Of a DNA stretch of 64,000 nucleotides, positions 1 to 12,599 are shown in pieces. The stretch spans positions 90,001 through 154,000 of the forward strand of contig JACEEZ010013567.1 in the NCBI GenBank assembly GCA_016584305.1. The letters are read 5' to 3'. A model generated the notes under the pieces. The model did not search any database. It was not told the DNA's origin and saw nothing but the letters and a program-made list of their open reading frames with translations. Origin of the DNA: Chionoecetes opilio (taxonomy: Eukaryota > Arthropoda > Malacostraca > Decapoda > Majidae). A program made the translations under genes and the position numbers. Position 1 is the first letter of the stretch. Every line of letters starts with the position of its first letter.

Positions 1-165
1 ACTATAAGCTGCGTGTCCACCCCAAAATTTAAAACGAGCCAGGTACCTTATGACCTCTTGTGCCTAACCAAAGATTCAGTTGAAAAGCAGCTTTTTGTCT
101 TAACCCTTTTTCAGAAAGTAAAAAAGGGGAAGGGGCTCGACAAAAGGGGTTTGTAGGTGTGGGGT
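1..165 (+). repeat. Tail of the left LTR (cut by window edge)
   Basis: Direct repeat of 7759-7912 with several small indels. The rest of this LTR lies to the left of the window. The exact end and a primer binding site could not be fixed, because the two copies drift apart after GGGGCTCGAC. Confidence 0.65.
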
Positions 166-1141
166 TGAGACACAAAGTTTTTGATTGTGGAGGATAACAG
201 CTGGGGTAGCTTAATGTCAGGAACTCCAACTGAAAGTTTTAAAACGAAAACTTTGTAATCAAAAGGTTATTACAGAATCTGAATTTGACGATAGCGATAA
301 AAATCATTTGAAGACATGGGTGTAGTTTTCAACCTTTGATTGGTGGGGTGTAGGGGGAAAACCCGTAATATCATACGAGACTTGTCGTGTGATGGCAAGA
401 CATACTTTAAAGATTTTGGGCGCGTGACTGGCTTAAAATATTTTTGTGGGGGACTCGAAAAAGTTCGCCCCAATCCTAATCTCCGCCACCCCAAACCCCA
501 GAGATTTTCTTTAATGACATCGAGTCTAGAACAATTGAACTGGGATGACCCTAGGTAAGCTGAGCTGACTAAGCAGCATTGTTTAGGGAATGCTAGGGAA
601 ATCTTTGGAAAAATGCTTAAAGACATGGGCAAGATTTTGTTGGGGAAAAAGGGGAGGATTTTTAAAAATATCCCTAAGAGGGAGAATAAGACTCATGCAG
701 AACTGTTAAGTACAGCGAGGAGGATGTTGGGAGAGACCTGAGAGATTTTCTCACCGATTACGGAAGCAACGGGGAATTGGCTAAAAAAGAGCAAAATTTT
801 GCACCATTATATAAAAAATTTTTATGTGCTCGCCTTCTCTCTGCTTCCCTCCCCCTTTATGAGTATCGTTGACATCGGATGGAAAAGATCCTTTGAGCAA
901 TTAAAAAAAAGGATATCTTGGGCTCAAGCCCACCCTCATGTAAAATTTTACTAGACGGGGATATAGAAAGAGAAAGGCAAGGGAGGGGTAGGGGCCCATA
1001 ACCGGACCCCAAAAACCCGGCCTATACCACGCAAATAGACCATCAAAGATTTTCAGCGGGGGTGCCCCACCGAGAAGAGAATGGGAATCAGGGATACCAA
1101 AAGTAATTTAAACCACGCCCGCCCTCGGCCCCTCAGGCAGT

Positions 1142-1300
1142 AGACTGCTATAAATGCGGCCGGATGGGAATATTGCAAGGAATTGTAGACCCCCCCGGGC
1201 TGCAACCGTTTCCCCCAGACAAGAGGGATGCTGGATGTGTGGCCAGCGGGCATGGGCGACGGTGTACTACCAACGCCCGCCTGTGTCAAGGGTGCCGCCA
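1142..1300 (+). pseudogene. gag nucleocapsid zinc knuckles (broken)
   Basis: Two retroviral-type CCHC knuckles are recognisable across two frames. The first reads CYKCGR and, one frame over, GNIARNC, with Asn where the family usually has His. The second begins CWMCGQR. Knuckles of this type package element RNA in gypsy-like Gag proteins. At least one frameshift separates the halves of the first knuckle, and a G-rich stretch breaks the second. No gag upstream of about 1100 could be recognised. Confidence 0.6.
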
Positions 1301-1460
1301 TGCCCCCGGGACACCGACATACGCTTTAGAAAGTGGAAGGGACAGGCCCCTTACAACAAAAAAAAAACCCCCAAATTGGCCCCGGGTTTAATGGCCTTCT
1401 ACCACGCAAGGGCCCCAAACTATTTTGTTTGAGGGTCCGGGTGGGGCAATTCAGACCCAG

Positions 1461-1500
1461 TATTAGCAGAAATAGATAGTGGACCCTCAGTCACGAAAGG
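1461..1500 (+). pseudogene. Aspartic protease active-site remnant
   Basis: The short frame ILAEIDSGPSVTK contains an Asp-Ser-Gly triad at 1475-1483, lying just after the zinc knuckles where the retropepsin of a gypsy element is expected. Gly is followed by Pro instead of the usual Ala or Thr. Only the active-site strand is legible; the flap region was not found. The call rests on position plus motif. Confidence 0.4.
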
Positions 1501-2819
1501 GAGGAAAGGCTGTTTGAACCATAAATGGTGACTATGTAAATGAGGAACCACATAATTTGAGAAGCGCTTACATACCCCCTATACCTACGAGGAAAGGGAA
1601 ATTTTTTAATTAAATATAGGCATCGATCGGAAAAGCAAGAATGTAGTTTATCTCTAAAGAGATCACCCTACCACTCCTCAAATTTTTGGGCCCTTTACTT
1701 CATGTTCAGGAAAGAGGCCGTGATTCACCCGGTATATGCACCAACGGAGGTAAACACTACACAACCCCTTTGGAGGGATTCACCTAGAGGTAGGGGAGGC
1801 CCTGTTTTGGGGGATAGGTAATATCCCGGGATTGACTAGCGGAGGAAGGAGGAGAAGGAGAAAAAGAAAATACCTATAAGGTAAGGAAAGGGGCAGATTT
1901 GACTTGTCCCAGGCATGATAGGTACGTTGAGCTAGAAGCACAAACAGGCTTACAGAAGGATTGTTTCTGCCTAATGCAGGAGAAAAAGGTGGCAGTCCAT
2001 ACCAGGGTTGGGTGAAGTGCAATGGGAATAAAGATAAAAGTAAGGATATTTGAAATACCATATGCTAACCAAGTCCGAATATTTAATTAAATCCGGACAG
2101 GGTACAGGTCAAATAATCCTTTGGTAGTAAGTAACCTATGCAGAACCCCCCATTTGGTTGTAGCATTGGGGCAGGGGAGAAAGTAAACACAATGCACAAA
2201 GACAAAAAGTCTAGATATAAAAGAAGGAAAGACTAAGAACAAGGGTGTTTCTTTTTTTCCCCCTCAGGAAGTAAGAAAAACAAAGCACTATAAAGCATCA
2301 CTGCAAATACCCTGTGGTTTTTTACCCCTTAAAGGGGCCCCACTTACTATAATCCTTATTTTTGTCATACAATCGAAAAAAATGAAGCCCCGTTTTTACA
2401 AAGCCATCCCCCTACCCCTATCAATTCCCACACGCAGATAAGGAACAACTAAAGTTATTACACCATCAGGGGGAAAATTCCCAAAAGCTTCCCTTATAAT
2501 CACCTTGGTCACAGAATGAAGAAAAGGAGGCATAAGGCTTGCCTTGTTTTTCGAAAAGTTAAATGATAAACTAGTAATGATAAACATCCTTTCCAAATAT
2601 TAAAAAGTATTTTAAACCAATTGGGCCCAAGCAAAGTTTTACTCACTTGATCCCCCCTCAGGGTCCATCAGGTACCACTGCCCCCGGGTCTATGAAGAAA
2701 ACGTTTTTGCCACCCCTTAGGGTTTGGGGGGAGACACATGGACCTTTCGGTTTAAAAACAGCACCCAGTGGTCCAAAGGATTATCAACCACATTTTGACG
2801 GGCCCTAGTGGGCAAAGTG

Positions 2820-3260
2820 GCTCAGGTTCCCAACGACATCATTGTGCTTGGCCTCCCTTTGCATTCATGTAGGAAATTTGGAGAAATGATAATCGACTAG
2901 CGACAGCAAAAAGTCCCTTAGGATAGAAAATGCCGTTCTTTAAGAAAGAATGTCATACCAGGACACATAATTAGTGCAGATGGCATCAAACCACAACCAG
3001 AGAAAATAAAGACTCTAAAAAACATTCCAATACCAAAAAACGGTAAAAGAAGAAACAAAGTTTCCTAGGGTTTGTTAACTATTACGAAATTTTATTTAAA
3101 ACTTTTCTAAAGAGGGGCACCATCACAAGCTATTAACGGGACAAAGGGAAAGCCCGGAAAACAAACCCACCCAATAACAGGAATGGGACGCCCCCCAAGC
3201 CTTCATCTTTTAAAAGAAAAGTCACAGATGAATTACTCTAAAATCCCTGACTTCAGTAAG
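2820..3260 (+). pseudogene. Reverse transcriptase C-terminal part and RNase H start (gypsy type)
   Basis: Around 2832 the frame reads NDIIVL, matching the Y-x-D-D-I-I-V catalytic strand with the first Asp changed to Asn. At 2955-3040 it reads GHIISADGIKPQPEKIK, a hallmark of the gypsy RT thumb, followed by a broken match to the tether that leads into RNase H (FLGF, NYY). At 3180-3260 EWDA and then DFSKTFRPE resemble the beginning of RNase H. Stops and single-base shifts separate these blocks. Confidence 0.75.
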
Positions 3261-4119
3261 ACCTTTCGTCCTGAGAGGAAACGTCAGTTTTTTTTTGTTT
3301 TGGAGGGGTGTTCAGCAGGCCGATGAGGAAGGAAGAATGAAACCTTTGACGTACTTCAGTCGGCTTTAAATCCGCGGAAGTAAATACTGGGCCCGTGAAC
3401 GAGAGGGCATTAGCAGGATTTTGGCCTCACAGTCAAAAAACCCCCTTATTTTGGGGTAAAAAAGTACTATACAGAGTGACCACAGACCGCGGGTTGAATA
3501 TTGAAGGCTAAAAAAATCGCATAGCCGCTGGCAGACACTTTTAGTGAATACGATTTTGGGTAGAATACTTACCAGGTAGAGAGAACGTTTTTGCCGATTA
3601 TTTACAGGATACAACAACAAAGAGTGACGTACTAGAAAGAGAGAAGAAAGGAGAGTGTTGGCCCAATAGTGACTCAAGGAAGCTGCAAGGGAAATTTAAA
3701 TGTGGCAAACCCAGAAGAGGTTTTTAGAAGCCCAAGATACCGACCCCGGAAGTGAGGGCGGTGAAAGGGGAAAAGTGAAACGAGGTAAAGAGAGTAGAAG
3801 TATCGATACAGGAAGACCCGATAGACCCAAAAGATGGTAGAGGAGAATGTGTGTATAAGCATTTTAGCGACGAGTATTCGGAGCACGGTGCATAGTAAAC
3901 TAAAGACCATACTCCCCAAAATTGCTGGCTCACTCGCGGTTAAGCTGGCCCCGGGGGAGTAAGAAAAGTTGGCGGTGTAAGAAATTTGCATACTGGCCCG
4001 GGGGGTGAAAGTCTCTATTTCTAAAAATTGCAAAAAAAGCCGGTGTGTAGGGGCTGAAAAGCCCGCTAAGTGCAAAGCACCATTTAAGGGGGACCCAGAT
4101 TGGTATCCGTATGAGAGGA

Positions 4120-4420
4120 TCCATATGGTCTCATAGGCCCCTAAGTACCTCGGGAAAAAGGAAAAGTATATTATGACGGTTTGACGTGATGACCAGGACC
4201 TGATTGCAGTTCCCTTTTAAACAAAGAGCGCTAGTGAAGTGGCACAAACTTTTCAGGCTGTAATTGTGCACAAGGACACCAGAGGTGCTCGTTTCAGACA
4301 ATTGGCGAGAGTTTATTAACAAGGTTTGAAGCACTCTCAGAAAAAGTTTGGGTATAAGACATTAAGGACTACACATACCCCCCCAGTGTAACGGAAAAAT
4401 AGAAAAGATAAGGGACGATA
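4120..4420 (+). pseudogene. Integrase catalytic core remnant (gypsy type)
   Basis: The segment holds LIGP and then KKYIM, typical of the first strand of a gypsy integrase, then DNWREFINK at about 4297-4323, which carries the second catalytic Asp. A third block near 4380-4410 keeps the Pro, Gln, Asn, Gly, Lys, Ile, Glu pattern that carries the catalytic Glu. Each block is in a different frame. The position downstream of RT fits the gypsy order. Confidence 0.65.
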
Positions 4421-5199
4421 GTTAACATATTTTAAAAACACTATGTGAAGATAATAGAAAGCTTGGACAAATGGTTGCCCCACAGCAACAAAGCCTATAA
4501 TACTGCCCCATCACAAGTCATAAAGGGGGCCTCCCTTCTTTCTCCTATATTTGAGAGATGCAAGGAGCCATAGAAACACTTGAGCAACCTTGCCCCCCCT
4601 TTGTATAACACCCCAGATTAAGAAAAGAAACAGGTTAATATCCAAAAAGGTATACCTACCCGCCAAAAAGTACCTAGAGGGGGAAGACGGGGGAAAGAGA
4701 GGAGTTTTAAAAAAGGGCAAAAATGGTAGTGGAGATAGGCGACAGATATATTTGAGGAAAAAACCGAAAACCCGGGGAAACCCAAAAGTTGCAACCCTTT
4801 TTATGAAGGTCATACCCAGTCTAATAAGATAAGTGATGTTGTATTTAAAGTAAAGAGAATTAGAGGAGTAAAATTTTGCAATCACACAAACAATGTAAAA
4901 GTAGTACCTGAGGATGGGGCTAGACATTCAAATGTTAGGGAAAATTTTAAAAAGCATTCCCCTGGCAAAGGGAAGTAGTATGTGATACATCTGCCCCTAA
5001 ATGGCCCCATTGGTGAGCAGCATCGTACCCCGTCCAGATGACTCAATAACTAAAAGAAGCAGGGGGACATATCACATACTAGCCAGATGCTGCGGAGGGT
5101 AATCCCGAAAATGAGCGCTAAATGAAACAGTGATAATGGTCAGAATCAAAGCTCCCCTCTGCCGCGGCGCCCATTAAGATAAATACCACCGCCCCCGAA

Positions 5200-7084
5200 T
5201 CCCTTTTTAATGGGGAACCGTGAATACAGTGCGTCAGAGGGGAGAAGTACAGAGAAGTCATAAGGGATTTAAAAAGTTTAATAAAAAACAGTCAGCAGGC
5301 CGTAAAGTAAGTAAAGTCTCTCTTTTCAGGCTTGGGTAGACTCAATCTTTTGGGAAAACCCTTCACCAGCACAAAACAACCAATAACGGGATTGGCCCTT
5401 TCCCCGGCTTTTCGGATGCAATTACGGGGGGGGCTTATATAGTTTTTTAATCATGGTGAAAACGTGCTGATTAACCCCATGATCGATCTTTGAATCTGAC
5501 AGCGGATGTTCATGGAGATGGGCTATGAACGTCATACCCTACGGTAGATTGCTTAAGCGTCTTTAGAGGGTTTTACGGGGAGTTCAGTAAACTATTCAAG
5601 GAGCAAAGCATTCTTGAACAGGGTGGTCGTGCTCCCCAAATCAGTTATCGTCGCGGAGCAGCAAACTTTTTTTGGTTTTCCCTTTCAAATTACTTTTTTG
5701 TACAGCGACGCGGAAAAAATAGACAAAATACACAGGAACCTAGATAACCTTAATCAATTGACGAATTGAAAACAAAGTTGAACTACATTTAGAGATCTTT
5801 AAAATAACGATACGAGACCTCAGACATATTAATTCCGCAATATCCCGTCTAGAGACCGCAGCAGAAACGCCGCTGATATAATTAGGAGATTTTTATCAAA
5901 AACCTTTGGAAAAAGAAGGTGATGTAAGGTTGATAGAAACTATTTTTTATAATCCCTTAGCATTGTCAGACCTGGGCCTGACTTCACCAACTTGAAAATT
6001 GGTTTTTATGGAGAGCTACGACTATGATCCCCCCAATTATTCCCATGATGTATTGTTTGATATACTTGGGGTTCACTGAGGCTCCCGGGGGGTTTTTTTT
6101 CCCTGCGGGAAAAAATTTCTTTCCTTTCCCGGGAAAAAGATGTTATACGAGACGCACGGCCTTCAAGGTTTGCTTTGTTACTATTTAGTCATACCAGAAG
6201 GGAGATCCTTCTGTCTCTTTGATGTGTTTGAGATTTATGCCTTTCCCTCCCAAATACCCTCCATAGACCCCAAGTATTTTTTTACAAATAAACCCTGATG
6301 AAAAAATTTGGCGTATCAGAGGATCGTAACAGTACTGTTTGGACAAGATTTTGAGGGGTTTTTAGGAGACATGACGCTTTCTCATTTCCCGCCCAGGGGG
6401 CCAATTTATACGACAGACGAAAGTGCTGTGAAATAAGATCTTTTGGCACCCCCAGTGCTGGCTCTGTCCAAAAGTTGGTGGGGAGGTTCCGGCCGACGTT
6501 CCACCGCATACCGCGGATGGGTTTCAGTGTGGACAACCCACCACACTTACCATGGTTTCCCCTCCACTCCTTACAGAAGTTCCCGGCAGACCCTCCAAGG
6601 GACAGGGATCCTCCAAATTTGGGGCCCCCTGTGCGGGCCTGCCCACACCTTCACGTTGCCGGCGCTGGATGAGGTGGTCGACGACGCGCCGCTGAGTGTC
6701 CCCATTCCCCCTGCCCTAGCACCCTTTTTTGGGGGGGGTGGGAAAACGGGTCCCGACTCAGCTGCCCCAAAGCCTCCCCCCCACCTATGGGGGGGTTTTC
6801 CCCCCAAAAGAGCTTCTTCCTAGCACCAAACCCTTCCTATCCCCGGGTGGAGGCGCCGCCGACGGAGTCCCAGTATGCTGCCTGGGGGGTATGGGTCTTG
6901 GTGGGCGCGGGTCCCCCCTACAGGCATGACACTGATGGTTGGTGCTGGTGGACGGGCCGGCGCTTTGCGCAGTCCCCTCGTCGGACATTCCCCCGATGTC
7001 CCTCTTCCTGGGTTGAACTGGTGGCCCGCCCCTACGCCCAAGGTACGGCGCGCCGTCCCAGTATGACGCAGGGGACGCCATCTT
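5200..7084 (+). other. Unassigned part of the gypsy-type element
   Basis: Between integrase and the right LTR lies about 1.9 kb without a recognised domain. 5700-5960 is relatively A-rich and may once have been coding, which would be the place for an extra third gene, but I could not identify a family. 6430-7085 is strikingly G+C-rich, with runs of G and C. The open frames listed there overlap each other on both strands and look like composition artefacts. Confidence 0.4.
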
Positions 7085-7099
7085 GAAGGGGAAAAGGTC

Positions 7100-7912
7100 T
7101 GTCGGAGCCGCGAAAAGATTTAAAAGTGGGCGAAGAACAAGTGAACAGGGGCCAGCTGAACAAAAAGGAGAAAGAGAGAAAAAATGACAATAACATGATT
7201 TTTGTAGTGTGTGGGAGGGTAGAGTAGACAGGAAATAACATAGGGCGTGGTAGCGATGGCACCCTGGCCACCCCGGAAGTACTAAGGGGCGTTTGGGGGA
7301 GGGGGAAAGCCGATACGGCACCATGCGCTTTGTGGCCTGTTCAATGCCTGAAAAGATTTTGTTAAAAAAAGGACCCGTGAAGGGGAAACGATTTACAGAG
7401 AAGGGGGAGCGAACAACCCCGTTTTCAACTGGTTCATCACCCACCCTTGTTATAAGGCACTTTGCCCGTGATGTAAAAACAGTTCCCCCCAGACATAAAT
7501 AGATAGCGAAAAAAGGACCTTCTTCGGCTGCTTTTTTGCTGTTTTGGGACCCCGGAATAGTAAGTAGCCATGACTTTTGAAAACGGGGTTTTATTTGATT
7601 GGCAAGACCGTGATATGGTCATTATCCATATTTTACGTACATCCCGAATGTTATCAAGTGTTTAAAGTAATGGTTCAGATGTCAGTAAGACAGGAAAATT
7701 GTAAAAAGACAAAAAATGTTGTATGTGATTATTATGTTTTTTTGAAAAAAATGTGTGAAACTATAAGCTACGTGTCTCAGCCCCCTTAACGAGCCCAGGT
7801 ACCTTATACCCTCTGTGCCTAACCCAAAGTATTCAGTTGATAAGCATTTTTGTCTTAAGCCTTTTCCCTGAAAGTAAATATAGAGGAAGGGGCTCGACGT
7901 CAAATCAAAAGG
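7100..7912 (+). repeat. Right LTR with upstream polypurine tract
   Basis: The purine run GAAGGGGAAAAGG at 7085-7097 followed by TC and TGTCGG looks like a polypurine tract and LTR start. The end is placed where similarity to the left copy fades. Only the final ~150 bp can be compared within the window. The LTR start is inferred, the repeated tail is seen. Confidence 0.5.
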
Positions 7913-7949
7913 AACTAAGTATTCACGGAGAGATGCCACCCCCGCGCCT

Positions 7950-8785
7950 AAATTTGATCTTTCTATAATTTCTGATTGGGAAAGGAAAAACCTTGTTTTT
8001 TCAATGCCTCAAAAACCCAATTTCTTCACCTATCTACTCGACAAAACCTTCCAGATAACTATCCCCTCTTCTTCAATGACACTCAACTGTCTCCTTCTAC
8101 AATGAACATTCTAGGACTATCCTTTACTAAAAATCTGAACTGGAAATCTCACACCTCATCTCTTGCTAAAACATCCTGTGGTGTCACAACGTCCTGTGGT
8201 ATCCATCCCACAGGTGTCCTGAGGCGTCTGCGTTCTTTTTTTCTCCTTCCCAGTTACTTGTTCTATACAGGGGCCTTATCCGTCCATGTATGGAGCATGT
8301 CTCACAGGTTTGGGGGGATACACTCATACAGCTCTCCTAAACATTCAAGTTGAGTCAAAGGTTTTACGTTTCATCAACTCCCCTCCTCTGACTGACTGTC
8401 TTCAATATATCACCGCCGCAATGTTGCTTCTCTTGCTATCTTCGACCGTTAATTTCATATTCACTGCTCTTCTGAACTTGCTAACTGCATGCCTCCCCCC
8501 CTCCAGCGGCCTCGCTGCAAAAGACTTTCTACTCATTCTCATCCCTATTATGTACTCACTGGTAAACTCTGGAACTCTCTTCATGTTTCTATTTTTCCAA
8601 ATTCTACGACTTAAATTTTTTCAGAAGAGTGACAAGACACCTCCCGAACTAAATTGACCCAACCCCCTTTTCTTTATTCTCTTACAGTCATCTTTATAGG
8701 GAATGGAAACTAAGCGGGCATTGTGTTACCGCTATTTTTGTGCCCTTGGCCAGTCCTTTGTGATGTATAATAAAAAAATAAAAAA
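7950..8785 (+). mobile_element. Jockey-like LINE, 3' end of ORF2 (family J, copy 1)
   Basis: Frames on the plus strand read KTQFLHLSTRQNLP, MNILGLSFTKNLNWKSH and TPPELN, the C-terminal, post-RT part of a jockey/CR1-superfamily LINE polymerase. The same stretch occurs in four other places in the window. It ends with CAGTCCTTTGTGATGTA and an A-rich tail near 8770. Frameshifts split it, and a small insertion near 8175-8215 repeats the motif TCCTGTGGT. It is 5'-truncated and non-functional. Confidence 0.8.
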
Positions 8786-8789
8786 CCGA

Positions 8790-10040
8790 ACAAACATAGT
8801 TGTCTAACTGTCTTACGTCCTTTAAACCAGTATATTATAAAAGTTAAGTTGATGACACACTTTTGATTTTTAAGAATGTTAAGCGCTTGCCTCTATTTCT
8901 AAGTTATGTCAATTCAAAAAATCCAAACATTAATTTTTACATAAATAACGTTCCTGAACCGGTTAGAAAGAAATGAAAACCCGAAATGAATATGATATTA
9001 GCACTAATAAATAATAATGCCTATACATGACTACATTTTTATAGATGGTAATAAAGCCATACATTTCATGGTCCACAGTATCCAACAAAATTAAACCCTA
9101 AGATGTCGTAAGAATTATATTATTATACGACTTGAATAAGGCAACACATTTACATATACAATACAGGAAGCGTAGTGTAGGAGTATGCAATAACAGTTGC
9201 CGTAAAGTAAAGACATGAACCACTAAAGTATTTATTGATGCTATCTATGGCAAACCATATATTAATTCGTAATATCACCAACCCACTAATTAAATAGACC
9301 TAATCAATGAAATCAATGAATACATGACGGTACTCTAAGGACTCGAACTTAGGACACATACCAAAATTTGGCGTACCAAGCATTAGGCTGTGAACATAGT
9401 TAAAAGTTTAAGCACATACTCACGAAATACTATACATTTTCGAATGCTGGAAATTAATCTAAGCATGTTCTTAAACCCAACTGCAGCAACCCAACTAAAT
9501 CATTTGGCTACTGGAAGTGAACATGGATTATTGTCCAAATATGGCATGGAACGAAAACAAATACGTTATTAATCGGTTACAGGGATTTTAAGATAGCGTC
9601 TTTGCTCCGGAACAGTATAATGATAACGTTTTCTTTTCCGTTTTTGTTTCGAGCATAATTTCGTTAGTTTCTGTTTTCGTTTTCGTTCCCTTAAACCGTT
9701 TCAAAGCCCTGCTTAGAAGAGAAGGCAAATATAGGATCTTAAGGAGGGAGGAGATGAGAAGGAGAGTGTGTAGGAGGGAGGGAGAGCAGGTGAGAGAGTA
9801 GTATTGTAGGTGGCGGGGGTGAAGTTGCAACACAGCTAGCGGTCATACGCCTCAGGCGGCCACATCTAAAGTGACTTGATGAAATAGAAAGACTATAGTT
9901 TCTTCCAAGATAATGGTTATCCCCTTAAAATGATTGAAAAGTTACCTCTAGTTCCCTGAATGATTACCTCCACCCTTAGTCGCACCAATCTAAATCTGAA
10001 CCATTCCTACATTACATTGAGCTCCCATTTTATGGTCACC
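8790..10040. other. No recognised gene
   Basis: AT-rich intergenic or intronic sequence. At 9600-9720 there is a purine/pyrimidine-biased stretch whose reverse complement begins AGGGCTTTGAAACGG and repeats GAAAACG-like words; it may be a degenerate DNA-transposon end. A weak tRNA-like box B is present near 9345 on the minus strand. No coding exon was found. Confidence 0.4.
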
Positions 10041-10044
10041 TAAG

Positions 10045-11013
10045 TTGTGTTGGCAGTGGATGCCGATCCTCCAATTGACAAAACCGCACCCTCTCTTGAC
10101 GAAGTCAGAGAGGCTGTAGTAAAGTTGAGGGATGGAAAAGAAAGGCAGCTGGTGTTTGTAATATCAGTGCGGAGTTCCTCAAAGCTGGGGGTGAGGCCAT
10201 GGTCCCCGGATTGCATGCTGTCCTGACTGCCGTGTGGCAATCAGGTACCATTCCTCCTGACTGGAAAAGGGGGATGGTCGTCCCTATCTGGCAAGGGAAA
10301 GGGAACCGGCAGGACTGCAACAATTACCGTGGTATTACACTGCTCAGCGTGCCAGGCAAGATGCTAGTCCATCTATTGCTGACACGGATCCGCAGTCATC
10401 TGCTGAAGCATCAAACACCTCAGCAGTCTGGGTTCACGCCTGGTTAGTCAACAACGGACCGTAACCTAGCGCTTCGTGTCCTGGTGGAACGTCGGAGTGA
10501 GTTTCGACAGGGGATGCTTGCAGCCTATGTTGATCTCAAGAAGGCATTTGATTCAGTGCATCGTGAGTCACTCTGGGATCTTTTGCGACTTCGCGGGATT
10601 TCTGCAAGGACTATTGGTTTGATGACTGGTCTGTACTCTAGGACTGAGAGTGCTATGAAGTGTGGGGGAGGTGTATCTAGCTTCTTTCCTGTTAATACAT
10701 GATTGAGGCAAGGGTTCGTCCCTGCTCCATCACTTTTCAACACTTGTATGGACTGGGTATTGGGCAAAGTTGTAGATCAAAGTGATTGTGGAGCATCCCT
10801 CGGCAACACCAAGATCACTGATCTAGTTTTTTGCCGAGGATGCAGTAATCTTTGCTGAGTCGCTGGAGGTTCTGGTGATGGCCCTCGAGGCGCTGCACGA
10901 GGAGGCAAAGCCTTTGGGACTTGAGGTCTCCTGGCTCAAGACCAAGGTCCAGGTGTTTGGAGGCTCACTAGATGAAACAGTACATTCTGTTTATGCGTGC
11001 GGCGAGGACATAT
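10045..11013 (+). mobile_element. RTE-like LINE fragment (family R, copy 1)
   Basis: Encodes the reverse transcriptase fingers and palm of a non-LTR element, with GTIPPDWKRGMVVPIW, then NNYRGITLLSVPGKM, QSGFTPG and a DLKKAFDSVH motif A. A premature TAG follows QSGFTPG (10446), and further frameshifts occur near 10700 and 10830. Both ends are missing: the endonuclease is lost upstream, and copy 2 of the J family abuts at 11014. It aligns closely with the longer copy at 49318-52290. Confidence 0.85.
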
Positions 11014-11850
11014 AATTTTTTTTACCTCACAAAGGACTGGCCAAGGCCACAACAAAAAGAGGTAAAAAAAGCCCGCTTAATTGCCACTCCCTATAAAGAA
11101 GACAGTAAGAGAATAAAAAAAGGGGGGTGGGCCAATTTAGTTCGGGAGGTGTCTTGTTACTCTTCTCTTGAAAAAATTTAAGTCGTAGGGAAGTGAAAAA
11201 AATAGAAACAGGAAGAGAGTTCCAGTGTTTAACAGTGAACGGGATGAAAGAGTAAAGATACTGATTAACTCTTGCATTAGGAAGATGGGCAGAATAGGGG
11301 TGAGAATGAGTAGAAACTCTAGTGCAGCGAGGCCGCGGGAGGGGGGGAGGCATGCAGTTAGCAAGTTCAGAAGAGCAGTGAGCATGAAAATAACGGTAGA
11401 AGATAGCAAGAGAAGCAACATTGCGGCGGTGATTTAAAGATTGAAGACAGTCAGTCAGAGGAGGGGAGTTGATGAGACGAAAAGCTTTTGACTCAACCCT
11501 GTTTAGGAGAGCTGTATGAGTGGATCCTCCCCAAACATGTGAGACATACTCCATACATGGGCGGATAAGGCCCCTGTAGAGAGCAAGCAACTGGGAGTGA
11601 GAAAAAAAAGACGCAGACGCCACAGGACACCTAACTTCTTAGAAGCTGTTTTAGCAAGAGATGAGATGTGAGATTTCCAGTTCAGATTTTTTGTAAAGGA
11701 TAGTCCTAGAATGTTCATTGTAGAAGAAGGAGATAGTTGAGTGCCATTGAAGAAGAGGGGATAATTATCTGGTAGGCTTTGTCAAGTAGATAGGTGAAGA
11801 AATTGGGTTTTTGAGGCATTGAACAAAACAAGGTTTGCTCTGCAAGCTTT
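11014..11850 (-). mobile_element. Jockey-like LINE 3' part (family J, copy 2)
   Basis: On the minus strand the 198-codon frame 11623-11027 carries LLALYRGLIRPCMEYVSHVW and SKAFRLINSPPLTDCLQS, the post-RT part of the polymerase. This is the best-kept copy of family J and shows the original order for the broken copies. The 3' end is a T run on the plus strand at 11014-11027, followed by TCACAAAGGACTGGCCAAGG. An overlapping frame at 11718-11503 continues the 5' side after one frameshift. Confidence 0.85.
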
Positions 11851-11871
11851 GTTTAGTTCAACATATAGTCT

Positions 11872-12530
11872 TCAGTTCAAATATAGTCTTTGGCGGTGCT
11901 GATGTTTGTTAAAATCTTATATGTAGCACCAATAATAATGTAAATATTTTTTTCTGGTGATATGTAGGCCTGATTTATTACTCCAAGATCCATTATTTTA
12001 CTTGCCTTATTGGTTGTCTCTATTTCTATTTTATAACTCCATCTTACCCTATTCGTACTCATACCAATATTCTGATATTTATCAATTTTTTGCATTAAAT
12101 TATATTTTCAATTTTGACTCAATTCATATATTCTATCCAAATTTTCCTGTTGGAGTCTGAAATCCTCCTCCTTTTCGACCTTTTTCATAATTTGTACATC
12201 ATCCGCAAACAGTCTCACGTGATTTTACAAATCAGTTAACATGTCATTAACATAAATTTAGAATATAACAGGTGTTGATACCAAGCCTTGCGGTACACAC
12301 TTCTCCGGCCTAGGCGCACAGTATTTTATTACGGTTCTGATGTCTCCATTTTAGGTTGACCTTCATCCATTTCAGGACATTCCTATCCAGTTCTCCTTCG
12401 TATTCCAGTTTTCATAACAATTTTTTTGGGGGTACCTCATTAAATGCTTTCTTTAGATCCAAGAAAGTGCAATACAATTATCCATCTCTTTCTTGTTCTT
12501 CGTCTATTAACCTTGATTATAATAATTGCA
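11872..12530 (-). mobile_element. CR1-like LINE reverse transcriptase remnant
   Basis: Read on the minus strand, a block near 12210 gives FADDVQIMKKVEKEEDF, the catalytic motif C region of a CR1/jockey-superfamily RT. Further on come YELSQ, a block with DLGV near 11990, and ISPEKNI with TYKILTNIS near 11900. These match the usual order motif C, LNKIYEW, SYK, KDLGV, LSPEKHI, TYKML. Many stops make it a pseudogene. The 5' side is cut at about 12530. Confidence 0.7.
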
Positions 12531-12599
12531 TATTTAAGATACTGGTATTGGGACAGATTTTTGTGTATTTCACTATACTCCATGACGAACAACTATATT

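Larger units (their letters stand above)
1..7912 (+). mobile_element. Decayed Ty3/gypsy-type LTR retrotransposon
   Basis: Bases 1 to about 165 recur at 7759 to about 7912 in the same direction (both open with ACTATAAGCT, then share AGGTACCTTAT and GGGGCTCGAC), so two LTRs bracket the region; the left LTR is cut by the window edge. Between them, in the usual order on the plus strand, are gag zinc-knuckle remnants, a protease DSG motif, reverse transcriptase with RNase H start, and an integrase core. The order protease, RT, integrase is that of Ty3/gypsy elements. Every domain is broken by frameshifts and stops, often next to long G, C or A runs, so no protein can be made. The borders are approximate. 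Confidence 0.8.

Noticed and set aside
6443..7086. Several overlapping 60-200-codon frames in the G+C-rich part of the gypsy element
   Set aside because: They overlap on both strands, are Pro/Gly/Arg-rich by composition, and match no family.
9340..9395. tRNA gene or SINE on the minus strand
   Set aside because: A box B-like AGTTCGAGTCC is present, but box A is poor, no cloverleaf can be drawn and no second copy was seen.
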